Source: Sperchopsis tessellata (lineage: Eukaryota > Arthropoda > Insecta > Coleoptera > Hydrophilidae). Taken from it: DNA of 31,275 bases. The DNA is taken from contig JAWQRN010000333.1 in NCBI GenBank assembly GCA_033557685.1, positions 1 through 31,275 of the forward strand. Reading direction: 5' to 3'. Under the pieces are notes generated by a model. The model saw nothing but the letters and a program-made list of their open reading frames with translations, made no database searches and was not told the DNA's origin. Of the stretch, positions 10,902 to 22,300 are shown piece by piece. The translations under genes were made by a program, and so were the position numbers. Position 1 is the stretch's first letter, and each line of letters opens with the position of its first letter.

Positions 10902-11599
10902 TAATTAAAAGTAAAAACAATTGTTAAATTGTTTGCAAACTAGTATTAATAGTGCATTGCTAAATGACTAGAAATTCGGTATTTTGGAAACATATCATGT
11001 TTATGGCATGTGTATATAATGAGATTTGTTCTATGATATTTATATTGTTTGGTACCGTGTATTATTAAAGGACTATTATCTTATCCAGCAAATTATAATA
11101 AAATTGTTTTATTATTATGAACATATTTTACATTTGTTCTACAAAGCACTTTAGAAAAAACAAAATCTAGATAATAAAGAGACTGTGAGACTATTTTATG
11201 AATATCAAAAAGCAATTCAGGATTATAGTGTTTTCATCTTTCATTACCGTTCATTACCGACTTTAATTGAAGACTGTCTTGTATGAACGACGTCTTACAT
11301 CAGATTGCAATATGATTACTATGAATGTACAAATATCTGGTAAAATTATTTTCTTTTCTTTTTCCAAAGTTTGAGATCTACAAATTACTTCATTGCCTGT
11401 TAAATACTTGCAGTTTTGTAAAATTATACCTATATTCAGGCCTTAAAATATTGGTGGGGAGCTGAGAAATTCTGTTGCTTGTAAAAGCTAAATTATAGTG
11501 TGGTATAATTTTTGAGTTTTAGTGATTTTAGGTTTTAAAGTTGTAAAGTAATTAATTAGTATCAGTATAAAGGAAATTTGGTGTAGATATTTATAATTA

Positions 11600-12450
11600 A
11601 AGAAAATGTAGGATGTTATCCTTACACAAATTTAATTATAATAACGAATGGTTTCGAACATTCAAGTCATTTTCAAGCCACAACACATTTTACATATTAA
11701 AATTATTACCTTAGTATGTGCTCTGGGCAATGTGAAAACAGCACCTGAGGACAAGTTAATGTTTGTTAATATCAGCATTAGGATAAAGGATGAGAGCTGT
11801 ATTAAATTATTGAAACATATGATTACATGAAAGGTTTTGCGGCTCCTTAAGGATGTGTTTAAGATTGGTGTGGAAGCTAAGATATATCTCAAGATTTTTT
11901 GTCATGTTGTGTAGGTGGCCTTTAGAGAGTAGATGTAAGATAAAGAGATTTTCAGGAACAGGTTTATTATTGCAGGAAACAATATGGCTGGCAAAATTAG
12001 ATCTATGAATGTTGTGCTGGTTATATAGAACATGACCTTTATATCTGGTCTGAAATGACCAGCATTTGGCTTCAAATGCACAGATGCGCTTATAGACCCC
12101 TCTGCCACTTTGTGGTCGATTAGATCCTCGTTTCTAACCAGTATATAATGGATGGAGCGGATGGAAGAATAATATAATAATATTATCAGACAGGGATTGT
12201 AGGATGTTGGAGATGTTACAAGAAAGATTGGCTGAAATAAGGGTGGCGGTATATATCTTAGAGGAAGGTTCAATAATTGGGTGTTAAAGGGTTCAGAAAA
12301 TCTTTCCAGTTTCTTTAAAAGGCTTATGGATAATATGGAGTGGATATTCATTACACTGGACAATCTGAAAACTTGCTGAAATCTTTTGAATCGTCGATAA
12401 GAACGCTTCTTCAGTTTAAGTTATCCTCACCATAAGTCCACTAGATTCTC
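11600..12450 (-). mobile_element. Penelope-like element 3' end, minus-strand copy (endonuclease broken)
   Basis: Read on the minus strand this is a diverged copy of the Penelope-like sequence at 12700-13715. The alignable blocks include SNFASHIVSCNNKP against SSFTSYVASCNHKP, and HLLSKGH in both. The tail contains GGTAATAATTTTA and GAAACCA near 11650-11720, also shared. At the endonuclease start GVYK...C is present, but the second motif (YIG and the following Gln-Asn-Gly-Arg) is deleted, so the GIY-YIG active site is gone. Several frameshifts and stops are present. The reverse transcriptase core is absent: it is a 5'-truncated, dead copy. Confidence 0.75.
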
Positions 12451-12699
12451 GTCTAGATATGACATGACGTATGCAGTGTCGTTGCAGGTAATATAAAATT
12501 CCATAAAGGGGGTTCTCTCAGCCATCAGTTCCTTTCAACTGAAGTTGAGATGAAGCAGGATAGTCATTTAGGTTTTGTTGACCTTACTGACATTAAAACC
12601 TATGGAAGTGTTTCAAATATTTCAAATACCACACCAACCAGTGTATACCTAATCTTCGTAATCTTCTCATGAACTATATGCTAGGTTCTCTCAATTTCC

Positions 12700-13715
12700 T
12701 CTTCCACAGACTACTTTACATTTATCTCTTCTATGATGGCGTTATGTAGGAACTTAGGACTGTCCTGCAGATTGCGCAATCTAATGGATATTTTTTCTAT
12801 ATTATCCATAAAACCTTTCCAAGGTGCTAAAAAAATGTTTTCTAAATCCTTTGCTACTCAATTATAGAAACTTCTTCTAAGGTATGTTACCATCCCTTTT
12901 TCCAGCAACCTTTCCTATAACATCTCCAATATCCTGTCTAATAATATTATTAGTTATTGTTCTACTATCTCCCTCTACAGCATACTGTAACGACAAAATT
13001 AGCTACGGAATTTATATCCTCCTCTGCGAATATGGAGCCAATTATATTGGTCAAAATGGTCGGTCATTTCAGACTGAAAATAAAGACTATGTTCGGTGTA
13101 TCCAGCATAATACTGATAGATCCAGTTTTACCAGCTATGTTGCTTCATGCAATCATAAACCTGATCCCAAAAATCCTTTTGTTTTCCATCTGCTCTCTAA
13201 AGGCCACATACTCAACATCCCGGAAAATCTAGAGATATATAATTTAGCTTCCACGCCAATCCTTACCACAAGCTTAACGACTCGCAAAACCTTCCATCTC
13301 ATCCTATGCTTTATTCATTTTCTATTAATCTCACCTCTCATCCTAATGTTGGTATTAACCGTATAAAGCCTGAATTTTTATTATAAAAAAAAAAATATAA
13401 CTTCGAACGAACTATTTGTGAATCAAGTGCTATTAGTTCACCTACTTGACGCTAAAACATCCAACTATCGGTATGCATTTGTCTACTAAAGTGTGCCGAT
13501 TTCGACGCTATCGACGGCGGCTTCATAAACTTTATATTTTCAGATACGTTACAACCGAACGTTATGAAAACGTCACACTCGACGTTATAGGGTTAACCAA
13601 CATTAAGGTCAGGTAATAATTTTATACAATAATGTTCTTTTACCCCATTTTAATTTGTAAGCTTTAAAATGACCTGAATGGTTGAAACCAATAATACAAT
13701 TTGTGGACCACACCC
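12700..13715 (+). mobile_element. Penelope-like element 3' end with GIY-YIG endonuclease, plus-strand copy
   Basis: The open stretch 12884-13366 encodes the GIY-YIG nuclease region that ends Penelope-like retroelements. GIY is at 13007-13015 and YIG at 13043-13051, nine residues apart (YGIYILLCEYGANYIG). It is followed by QNGRSFQT, FTSYVASCNHKP and HLLSKGHILNIPENLEIYNL. This order is characteristic of the family. Homology to the inverted copy extends back to about 12700 (for example CAGATTG..CA near 12770 and TATTATCCATAA near 12803) and forward to about 13715. The expected catalytic Arg and Glu positions after YIG are poorly kept, and no RT is present, so it is inactive. An A-run and a stretch without counterpart in the other copy (about 13385-13600) interrupt the 3' tail. 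Confidence 0.8.
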
Positions 13716-14738
13716 TATATTTTCTTTAATTTGAAAGTGATAAATTTTGATTACTGCTTACCAATATAATTGATACCAATTGAGTTGGTGCTATCCATAC
13801 CAAAACATCCATTTAAGAGTATCAATTTTACGGAGAAATGTGTGTTGTATTTACAACTTATTAAATACTTTCAGCAATAAAACAAGAAATCTTCAAAAGT
13901 TTATCATAAGTATCTATCATCATTCAGTTCCCTTGAGATATTAAATCCTGAACATTCTGAAGATTCCAAAAAAAAGAAAGTTCAATGAATGTCAATGCAC
14001 GTACCAAGAGTATATTGAAAATTAATTTGTTGAAATTAAATTATCCAGGCAAACATTGATGGCAATTTGAGATCTAAATCATATCTGGTGTTATCTAAAG
14101 GAATTATTGAATTTCGCAAAGTATTCTTAAACATGTAGAAAGTAACTTGACAAATTATTTGATCAGCACACTTGCTAAAACAGATAGGATAACTTTCTTT
14201 AAATCTTCTTTTCTTATAAATACAAACTTAAATACTTAGTATATCTTATTTGTACATTGTAGTATTTTAACAGGTAGTTGTTAAAACCAAGGACAATGAA
14301 TATATTGAATATACTTTCACCACTGATATCTAATGTAAAAATATTTTAGGTGAATTCTCAGTAGAGGCTCTGCGAATTTCTGATATTTGATTCAATGTTA
14401 AAAAATTCAAACCTAAACATATCTGTGTAATTTTTCTTTAAATGGTCAAGATAGTCTCTTTCATTACTTCAATGAATATACCCATTATTAAGCCACTAGA
14501 AAAAAATCAAGTGGTTCATTTATCGTGCTTTTCTTTTATTTTTTTTTGTTTTATAACTATAAAAATGTTAAATATAAAAGTAAACTCTTTGTTATAATAT
14601 AAATAAATCAGAATCTAAAATGTCTAATAAGGAACATTAATTTAGCACATCAAGCAATATAACCTTTTATGTCTGAACGAAAATGTAGAGAATGAAGAAA
14701 AAATACTTTGCCTTTTAATAAGTCATATTCTAAATTGC

Positions 14739-14746
14739 CTTAAAAC
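14739..14746. repeat. Left 8-bp target-site duplication of hAT-like element
   Basis: CTTAAAAC, repeated exactly at 16515-16522. An 8-bp duplication is the hallmark of hAT insertion. Confidence 0.85.
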
Positions 14747-14792
14747 TAGTGCTGCTAAAGATAATCGATCACCGAGTTTTACATTGAGTAAT

Positions 14793-15094
14793 AATCAACT
14801 AATCGAAAGAACTAGATAATCGATTTCGACTCGTCGGCGTTCAACTAATTGATTTCGATTAGTCAACGGTCGACTAATCAATTTCGATTAATCGACAGTC
14901 AATTAAACGATTTTGACTAGTCGACGGTTGACTAATCGATTTTGACTAGTTGTCAGGCGAACAAATGATTTCGACTAGTTGATGGTTAGCTGGCTAATTG
15001 AAAGTGATTAGTTGACTGTCTACTAATTGAAATCGATTTGTTGACCGTCGACAAATCGAAATCGATTATCTAGTTCTTACAATTAATCGATTAC
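14793..15094. repeat. Long imperfect palindrome inside the hAT-like element
   Basis: Positions 14807-14829 and 15056-15078 are perfect 23-bp reverse complements. Pairing continues inward with interruptions toward a centre near 14942, and outward to about 14793/15094. Both arms are built of a loosely repeated unit of about 30 bp containing TCGATTTCGA, GACTAGTCGA and similar self-complementary words. Confidence 0.85.
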
Positions 15095-15199
15095 CGGATT
15101 AACTGCTATAAGAAATTTTAGGGATTAGAGGTGAAGTAACTCCACCCCGCAAATATTTCTATACATATGCAAAATTTAACAAAATAATGATAAATAATA

Positions 15200-15560
15200 G
15201 AATATTCTATTTAAAATAAGGGTGTTTTAGCTAACTTTTGGTAAAACTGGAAATGATTGAAAATAGAGATCATGTTCTTCAAAATTACTAATTAAAAACA
15301 ATACCTTTTAAAGATACATATTATTAATAAAATAACCTTAGAATTATGCGTAAAATTTTAAACCCTAATAAATTTAAAATAAGGTATTCTTTTAGAAATA
15401 AGAACTAACGACTTCCGGTACAACTGGAAGTGATGAAATTCATTTATGTTGTCAACCATTTTTAATTAAACTAAATCTCAAATTTTCGAATTAAAATTCT
15501 CATTAATAACAAAAATTCGTAGAGCCTAAGCTCATTGTGGAATATACTTTAAAACAAAGC
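15200..15560. repeat. Diverged direct duplication of about 165-175 bp
   Basis: TTTAAAATAAGG recurs at about 15210 and 15372. CTAAC..TT..GGTA.AACTGGAA recurs at 15231 and 15405. The sequence between and after each pair is alignable with gaps (CATTAATAA-like words near 15322 and 15500). It lies in the middle of the hAT-like element and is non-coding. Confidence 0.5.
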
Positions 15561-16514
15561 TACCTCATTAAACGGTTACTTATGTATGCACTTTAATTTC
15601 AAATAAAAATATATGTGTGTTATGTAATTCTTTATTTAAAATTTAGAAAGTACTAAAAATAATATGATTTTATACGTTTGCGTTTAATTTATTTATTTTT
15701 TTGATATTTCATAAACTAATGACAATTTATATAACTAAATGGTAATTTAAAAGGAAAAAACAAAAACATGTTTAAAACAAAACAAATTATGTAAAACAGT
15801 TGTTATTGAGTTTTTTCAGAAAATACGTCAGTCAGAATTAGAAGATTTAAAGCCAGTGCTTAATATTTTCGTATTTGAATAATTGATTTTTAAATAGATA
15901 ATCGACTACTACGTAGATAATCGACAAATTCAATATCACATAGATAATCGATTAATAGGTGAATAATTGATTAATCGGCGGATCTATATCCTCCTTTGTC
16001 AATCGACCAGTCGAAAAAAAAAATACAATAGTCGATAACACTAGTCCATAGATATCTGTGATTCAGAATACATAATATCAATTTTAAAGACCACAGAAAA
16101 GCAAAGACAAGAGTTCAATATGGTCAGATTACTATACGTATGAAAAAATGTTAGGCAAGTGCTAATCTATGTTCAAAAATTATTAAAGTTGGTGTCGTGT
16201 CAACAAGTGGGCTTCATATTTTTATATATTTATCTAAAAATTAGAAGAATTAAAAGGTAGTGCTTATTATGTTTTCAAATCGATTACTACTTAATACTCG
16301 ACTATTAAATAGATAGATAGAAATTTTAGATGAATAATTGATTAATCGACTAGTCAAAAACTGACTAGTCAACATCCAACTAGCCGAAAATCCACTAGTC
16401 AAAATCGACTATCGATTCTGATAATCACGGATATTCGATTAATCGACTATTCGAGTTTTGCTAATGGACTTTCATAATCGACTAGTCGAAACAAACCAAT
16501 AGTCCACAATACTA

Positions 16515-16522
16515 CTTAAAAC
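16515..16522. repeat. Right 8-bp target-site duplication of hAT-like element
   Basis: CTTAAAAC, identical to 14739-14746. Confidence 0.85.
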
Positions 16523-17851
16523 TAAAAGGAACAATCATTTTTGGAATTGATGGTAGTAAAATGCATCTTTTTTTCAAAGCATTTCGTCTATACAATTATG
16601 TCTAGTCCATACCATTTTATGGCCTAATAAGATCTTCTATACGAAGAGATTTTTAAATTTTCCAGTTATTCCAACTAATCTGAAATTCGTAATGGACAAA
16701 GGCTATACAATTGCATCCCCACGTATGCTGTATGTGATAAATTCAGTACCATTTTCATGAAATGATTAGTTTCAAGGCATATTTATAATATTTGTAGATT
16801 CAAGAGATTTTTCAATAGATACAAACATTTTATCAGCTCAAAAAGTTTAAATTGATTTTGCTATGCTGTGACCACACGTATAGGGTCCTTTATCTATACA
16901 ATGTATTATTTTTAATTTGATATTACTGAATCGTTAAAAGTTTCATATTTAAATAATTCCAAAATTAGAAAGCGGAGTGCAATAGTCAACAAATGCTAAT
17001 TTCCTTAAACAGAGTTTGAGACTTATTAAAAATTTCATTGTCAGAAAGTCAATCATGTGTAGTTGCTCTGTCTTATAAAAAAGTGGTTATAAAACATCAT
17101 TTTGTTAGACGTCGATGACCTGTATTGACTTTGCTGCCCTCTAACTTTAAATGAATTAATAATAGTTTTATTTATGGATGGTACACGATATATCTTATAC
17201 TCCATTCAAATTCAGAGCCCTTGGTAACAACATAACAGAAGGTACTAATGTATTATAACTGGTTCACTGTATATTCCCGTCAAATATCGCATCTTTAATT
17301 TCATTAAGAATCGTATTTCAATAATACTGACCGGAGCATTATTCACTCACCTTTTCATTATGAACCCATACTCATACATGGCTATCATCTCAATGCTGCC
17401 GAGCACTTTATACAGAGTGTTCCACGTTTCATTCTCTACATGGGTATCTCGGTTATCTTAAGAGTAGAAGGTAGGTTTAAATTCGGCACATTTGCATATC
17501 CTTATACACAATAATAATCCAGTGACAAAAATTGTCTACATTTAGTTGTTTTTAAAAAAATAAAACTGGTACTGAAACTATAAACTCTAAATGTTCATAG
17601 CACAAAAGAAAATTTCGAATAAAGTGTCTAAAAAATAATAAAATTAATAGGAAATTGACTTCAACTTACTTTATAATAGCTTATCAGCATTCACTTTTAA
17701 ATGCTTTTTTAAATTGTACTAAATACTCTCGTTACTGTCAGACCTTCTTAGGGGATCTGGAGAAATGTAACATGTAGCAGCATAATTTGAATACATCTAT
17801 AGTACTTGCTTACCATTTACATTACAAAAATAGCTAAGCAAATTTTAAAAA

Positions 17852-18043
17852 CATACACCAAAAAATATAGGAACAAGCCAAAATGCAGACACCTTGTTCC
17901 TGTCATTAAGACTTCATCATCACTACTGTGTTAGAAATTAGCTGTTAGCTGGCCTGTTAGGCCAATTACTAACAGCAGTACCAATAAAGTCTTAATGAGA
18001 AAAACCACCGCAATTTGGCTTTTTTCTATTTTTTTGATGTATG
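17852..18043. repeat. 192-bp imperfect palindrome (hairpin MITE or small-RNA hairpin)
   Basis: Left arm words CATACACCAAAAAATA, AGCCAAAATGC and CATTAAGACTT are matched on the minus strand of the right arm by CATACATCAAAAAAATA, AGCCAAATTGC and CATTAAGACTT, in the same order. The pairing runs almost to the centre, where GCTGGCCTGTTAGGCCAAT can form a small terminal stem. It is isolated in intron 1, 280 bp before exon 2. No clear target duplication could be fixed, because the flanks are A/T-rich. Confidence 0.75.
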
Positions 18044-18324
18044 ATCGATATCCTTATTTAAAATATACTTGCTGCTTTGCTTGACATTGGATCTAATCAA
18101 ATTTCTAAAATAAATATTCATGTGCTGCCAAAGAAGCATTAAATTATAATACCCATGAAAATATTTTATTACAGTTAATGGTTATAAAATCTTATAGAAA
18201 TATACAAATTCATATCGTTATGATATAACAAAATCTGCTTTCAATAAGAAATTCTCACTGTTATATATACATAATATACAAATTGGTCTTTAAGAGATTT
18301 GAAATTGTAATTTTTTATTCACAG

Positions 18325-18461
18325 GTTTGGTAAACATTTTGAATACCCACTTTTAATTCAAAGCATAATTATGAACTTCACTATGTTTATAATGATACAT
18401 CTTTGTGTTCGAGTACGAAATAAAAATCAGCTAATGCAAGCACGTCAAAGAATATTTACTG
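18325..18461 (+). CDS. SLC66A2: SLC66A2 exon 2
   Basis: Preceded by TTTTTTATTCACAG and followed by GTAAGT. The first base completes Trp68, giving the continuous W-FGKHFEYPLL stretch typical of the family after the first PQ-loop. Residues 69-113 include a transmembrane segment (LLIQSIIMNFTMFIMIHLCV) and a basic cytosolic loop VRNKNQLMQARQRIFT. It ends in phase 1 with a single G of the next codon. Splicing to 23782 makes Asp114 (then Phe-Glu). Splicing to 19251 makes Ala. Confidence 0.95.
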
Positions 18462-19250
18462 GTAAGTGTTTTTAAATTACTTTTGCAAATTTTTTAAGTG
18501 TATTTTTGTATTAACGATTTTTACAGTTTTCTTCTTTTCAGTTCTATTAATTTCTTGCCTTAGACTATATATCAAATAAACAATTCATTTTCAAAGTTTT
18601 TTTAAATAATAAAAAACTGTTTAAAAATGTATGCCCATAATAAGTTATTTAAAATATATTAAATAAAACCAAAACTTAATTTTTTTTATTAAATAAAAAA
18701 ATTCATATTTAGATTTTAATTTCTACTTAGGACATAGGAAATCAGTATGTAGTAAACTCCCAGGGAATCGGTGAAGGTTGGAAATCTTAGTTTTAATGTC
18801 TTTTGATTGTTTTGAAAAATTAACTTAATTTTATAAGGTATATGCTTTAATAGGAATATACAAATGACAAGAAATGAGGTCAAAGTTGGTTTATGGCTAA
18901 TATCGCCATTGTTTACTCAAAAAAATGTTTGCAGTACTATTTATTAGCAATTAATTTTTAAAATAAATTATTAAATTTCTCAATTAATTACATATGTTAT
19001 TAATAGAAAAATTTAATCATTATTCTTATGTCCTAATTTTTTTGTATTTTCAAATTTATAATGACAAGTAAATGTTTGTGTGTTTATATTTTATTGATAT
19101 AATTTTTTACCATTTTGCTGAAAATTAACTATTTTGTTATGTGGCCCAAGCTTAAGCAGTAACATGTATTTATTTTAATAATATTGATTTTATTTTGTTT
19201 CTTTTTGTTCTAAACAATTAACACCATCGTATAATTGTATTTTATGCCAG

Positions 19251-19316
19251 CCACGCCCAGCGAAAGAATCAGATTGCTTCAGTCTAAACCTCCACGCTCC
19301 ACACACATTATATGTG
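19251..19316 (+). CDS. SLC66A2: Candidate SLC66A2 cassette exon (66 nt, 22 codons)
   Basis: A 66-nt GC-richer island in very AT-rich intron. It lies between a TTTTATGCCAG acceptor, with T-rich tracts upstream, and a GGTAAAT donor. It enters in phase 1 and leaves in phase 1, so inclusion keeps the frame, and all 22 codons are open. The insert encodes residues including TPSERIRLLQSKPPRSTHII between Thr113 and the DFE of exon 3. From general knowledge, vertebrate SLC66A2 has a longer isoform with a short insert at this same place, between the SFT and DFD motifs. With it the protein would be 271 aa. Transcript support is not visible here, and constitutive inclusion is equally possible. Confidence 0.65.
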
Positions 19317-22300
19317 GTAAATTATGCTTGCACGCTACTGCTTTTTATTCTCTTGTTCTTTAATTACTAACATTTTACGCAGCTGTACAGATCAAATTAT
19401 AACAAAAAAATAGTCTTTTTATTATAGTATAATATAGTAAACATAAACTAATTAAGATTTATAAATATAATTACAATTTTAAAATAAAGACAATTACAAT
19501 TTAAATATAAATATGTTATTAAAATATAATTTAAATTCTTCTGTGACAACAAAAAAGAAAAAATCATATTTTAGGTCTTTTCTGCACAAAGTTTTTTTCT
19601 GCTTTTAGAGCAGATTGAATAAATTATAAACAATTTTTTCCAAAAAACTGTTTATATTTTTTGTAACTGATGGTTGACTGGATGTGTAATGTCTTTTGCT
19701 GTTAATGGTAAAACACTGTCCTCACACATAATTTTATAACAATATTCCATTAGCCAGTTTTCTATTTGGAAAATAATACTGTCAGAATTATTGTTTATGA
19801 CATTTAAAGGCATTATTGAAATTTTATGATGTCTTTTTAATCCTTTCATGACTAATGGGATATATATATATATATGTCATTTTAGTACCAAAACGGCAAC
19901 TTTTTTTCTTTTGTAATTTAAAAATTTCCTTTTTGTTATTTGATAGTACTTTAAGCAGGGAATTTTTATGCATCACTTCAATATTTTAGAACATTTATGC
20001 TACCAGAATAAATAAAAATATATACAAGTAGTATAATATATAAACATACAGTAGTACAAGTATAATTTTCAAAACAACAACAAACTTACCAAAAAAGTTG
20101 CACTAACCTAACATTGTATTAAAATTTTTCCTCTACAAGATTGTATACTAATTTTTAAAGCAATAATATTTAAAAAAAATTTGGAGCACAATCAACCATA
20201 TAGGCTATTTTTGGAAGCAAGTATTATTTAATAAAGTTGTCTCGATGTTTTAATGTTTTCACACTCAAAAAATTAAAACTTAACAAATATAGCTAACAAA
20301 TATAAAGTTAAGCCAAATGTGGCAAGTAGATATTAGTTGAGCATTTTTTTCTGTGTCAATTTTAATTTTGGAACACTTCTTTCATATTTTAGTCCCTATG
20401 TGTTAGCGGTTTTTATACTGTGTTTTATAATTAATTTAAGAAAAATATTTGTCAGATTTGAAATACTTATACCCTTATATTACAATAAGCATAATCTTTT
20501 GCCAGAATAAATGTCATATTGGCAATATTCAGTGAATGGGCCTCCAATTATTGCTGACAGCAATCAAGACATTATGACATAGACATTTTCTAGTTTGGCA
20601 ATGTGAAATTATTTTTAGGGGCCTATTTTTTCCATAGAAATGTTCAGTTGCTTACACTTTGTAGTTGCATACTACAAATCAAATGAGTGTTACATCCCCA
20701 TTAGTATGTAGCTATGTCCAATTCTTGCAAAAATATTTTATTCGGATTATTCCATGTAACTAAAAATAGATGTTATATCTTTGTTATTTTTAAGTAGAAA
20801 ATAAAATTTTCACTAAATTAACAGTGAATTTTGTGAACTAGTAATTAGTTTATAATATGTTTACTTCCAACTGGCTAACAGCAAAATTTTATTCTGGTAA
20901 CATAAAATAGCCAATACTTTACCAATAAACAATTCAAGTATCACTAAAAAATCATAGCTGGAAATCTTCATAGCAAATTGCAATATTTATTGAACATAAA
21001 AATGATATACACATACTGTTAATTTATATTCAATAGTTTGAGTGTTTAATTTACTTATTATAATTTTTTTAATTAGCCACCCCTTTTTTGATTAGTTTTT
21101 AAAGAACATAACTGGACTAATTTAATAGAATTTCTTTCTACTAAAATAACCAAGTGATTAGATACTTTATATACTGCCAGTTAGATTATAATATAGCCAA
21201 GTTTACACTTTAACTGTAAACTAACCATTTGAAATAGTTTTGTTTTTGTGAAAAATAGACTTAATTGTTATATTTGAAAATGTTTTATAATATTCTAATA
21301 TCCTGTATAAATTGTACATATATTTTTTAGATATTTGTTGTTTAATTTTTGTATTTGTTAAAACTAATAGATATTTAGTTACTTCTAAATGTATACATAA
21401 TATCCTTTATTATGTGTTTAACTTATTGTCTTATTTTAAAAGATATTTGCCACTGGATTAGTTTAAATTTAGAAGTAAGCAAATATTGATTTTGCCAGGT
21501 AAAATTATTTCCTTGGAAATAGCTAAGGGAGTTTCTGCAATAGGAAATGAGTTGCAGTTACTTTGGTTTCTTTTGAAATGTACATATATTTTCAGTTTGT
21601 TTTGTATTTGATCTGTATGGTTGTTAAAAGAATGGAGCATGTTAATATGGCACAATTATATTTATTTTAAATTCATTTCATGATAATATAAACACAAATT
21701 TATATTCTTCGAAAGTTTGGTAGCAGTTATGCCACAAGCTAGTTAGCCATCTGCATAAAGTGACCATTAATAATGAATCCATATCTTTGCGACATTTTTC
21801 GACATTTTTCGACATAATTCAGTCAATGGATCTATTATTTGTGATTGATGTTTTCGATTAGAAGGGTAGAATTATTTTTTATTATAATTAAAAAATATAT
21901 ACACAGGGTAACCGATTACCTTCCATATCAGCTACGCCAGAAAAAGACAATTATTCCTATATTCAATGGTATCTGAAATAAGTTTTATTTTGGATAGTAA
22001 ATTATTTGAATATGTTAAGAAATTATTTTTGGGATGTAATTTTTTAAACTTGACCGCAATTTATGATTACTAATTCTTATCATACCAGGTGTTTGTTAGA
22101 ATGCTGTGTATGTCTGTATTCTTATTGATCACCTTAGCAATTCTATAGAATTTTTTGAATTATTTTTCCACTTCAAAAATAACACAATAAATTAGGAATA
22201 CAAATATAGATAAAAAATGGTTTAATTAAAACATAAAACTGATTTTTCAAGAATTAAATATGTCCAATATAATCACGGTTTTGCCTCATGCAACTTACCT

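Larger units (their letters stand above)
14747..16514. mobile_element. hAT-like non-autonomous element with foldback structure, 1768 bp
   Basis: The ends read TAGTGCTGCT and, inward from the right, TAGTATTGTG. A perfect 8-bp duplication CTTAAAAC lies immediately outside both. Subterminal DNA is filled with AATCGATT, TAATCGACTA and CGACTAGTCG words. On the left these form a long palindrome (about 14793-15094). On the right they form two clusters (15880-16043 and 16270-16500) that are diverged direct copies of each other, offset 403 bp. An internal terminus-like sequence at 16031-16043 reads, on the minus strand, TAGTGTTATCGAC. There is no transposase frame. Superfamily placement rests on the 8-bp duplication and the TAGTG-TG ends. 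Confidence 0.85.
9466..18324 (+). other. SLC66A2 intron 1 (8859 bp), repeat-rich
   Basis: Bounded by GTAAGT and a TTTTTTATTCACAG acceptor. Recognised contents are a Tigger-like MITE (10486-10901), an inverted pair of Penelope-like ends (about 11600-13715), a hAT-like element (14747-16514) and a palindrome (17852-18043). I see nothing assignable in 9480-10480, 10905-11590, 13720-14735 or 16525-17850. The words CAGAGTGTTCC (17414-17424) and similar resemble ends of common insect repeats but are too short to call. Confidence 0.8.

Noticed and set aside
11902..12363. 153-codon minus-strand open frame as an independent gene
   Set aside because: It reads mostly a non-native frame of the Penelope-like copy. 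The corresponding out-of-frame peptide from the plus copy (12957-13232) is similarly alignable, which reflects DNA homology and not coding.
12560..12840. Minus-strand peptide with coiled-coil look (FMDNIEKISIRLRNLQ)
   Set aside because: The plus strand here aligns to the Penelope-like copy at 12700-13715, so the minus-strand frame is probably an antisense artefact.
19994..20906. Inverted words around TACCAGAATAAA as TIRs of a 0.9-kb element
   Set aside because: Only about 18 bp of A/T-rich similarity, a related word also occurs near 20505, and no target duplication was found.
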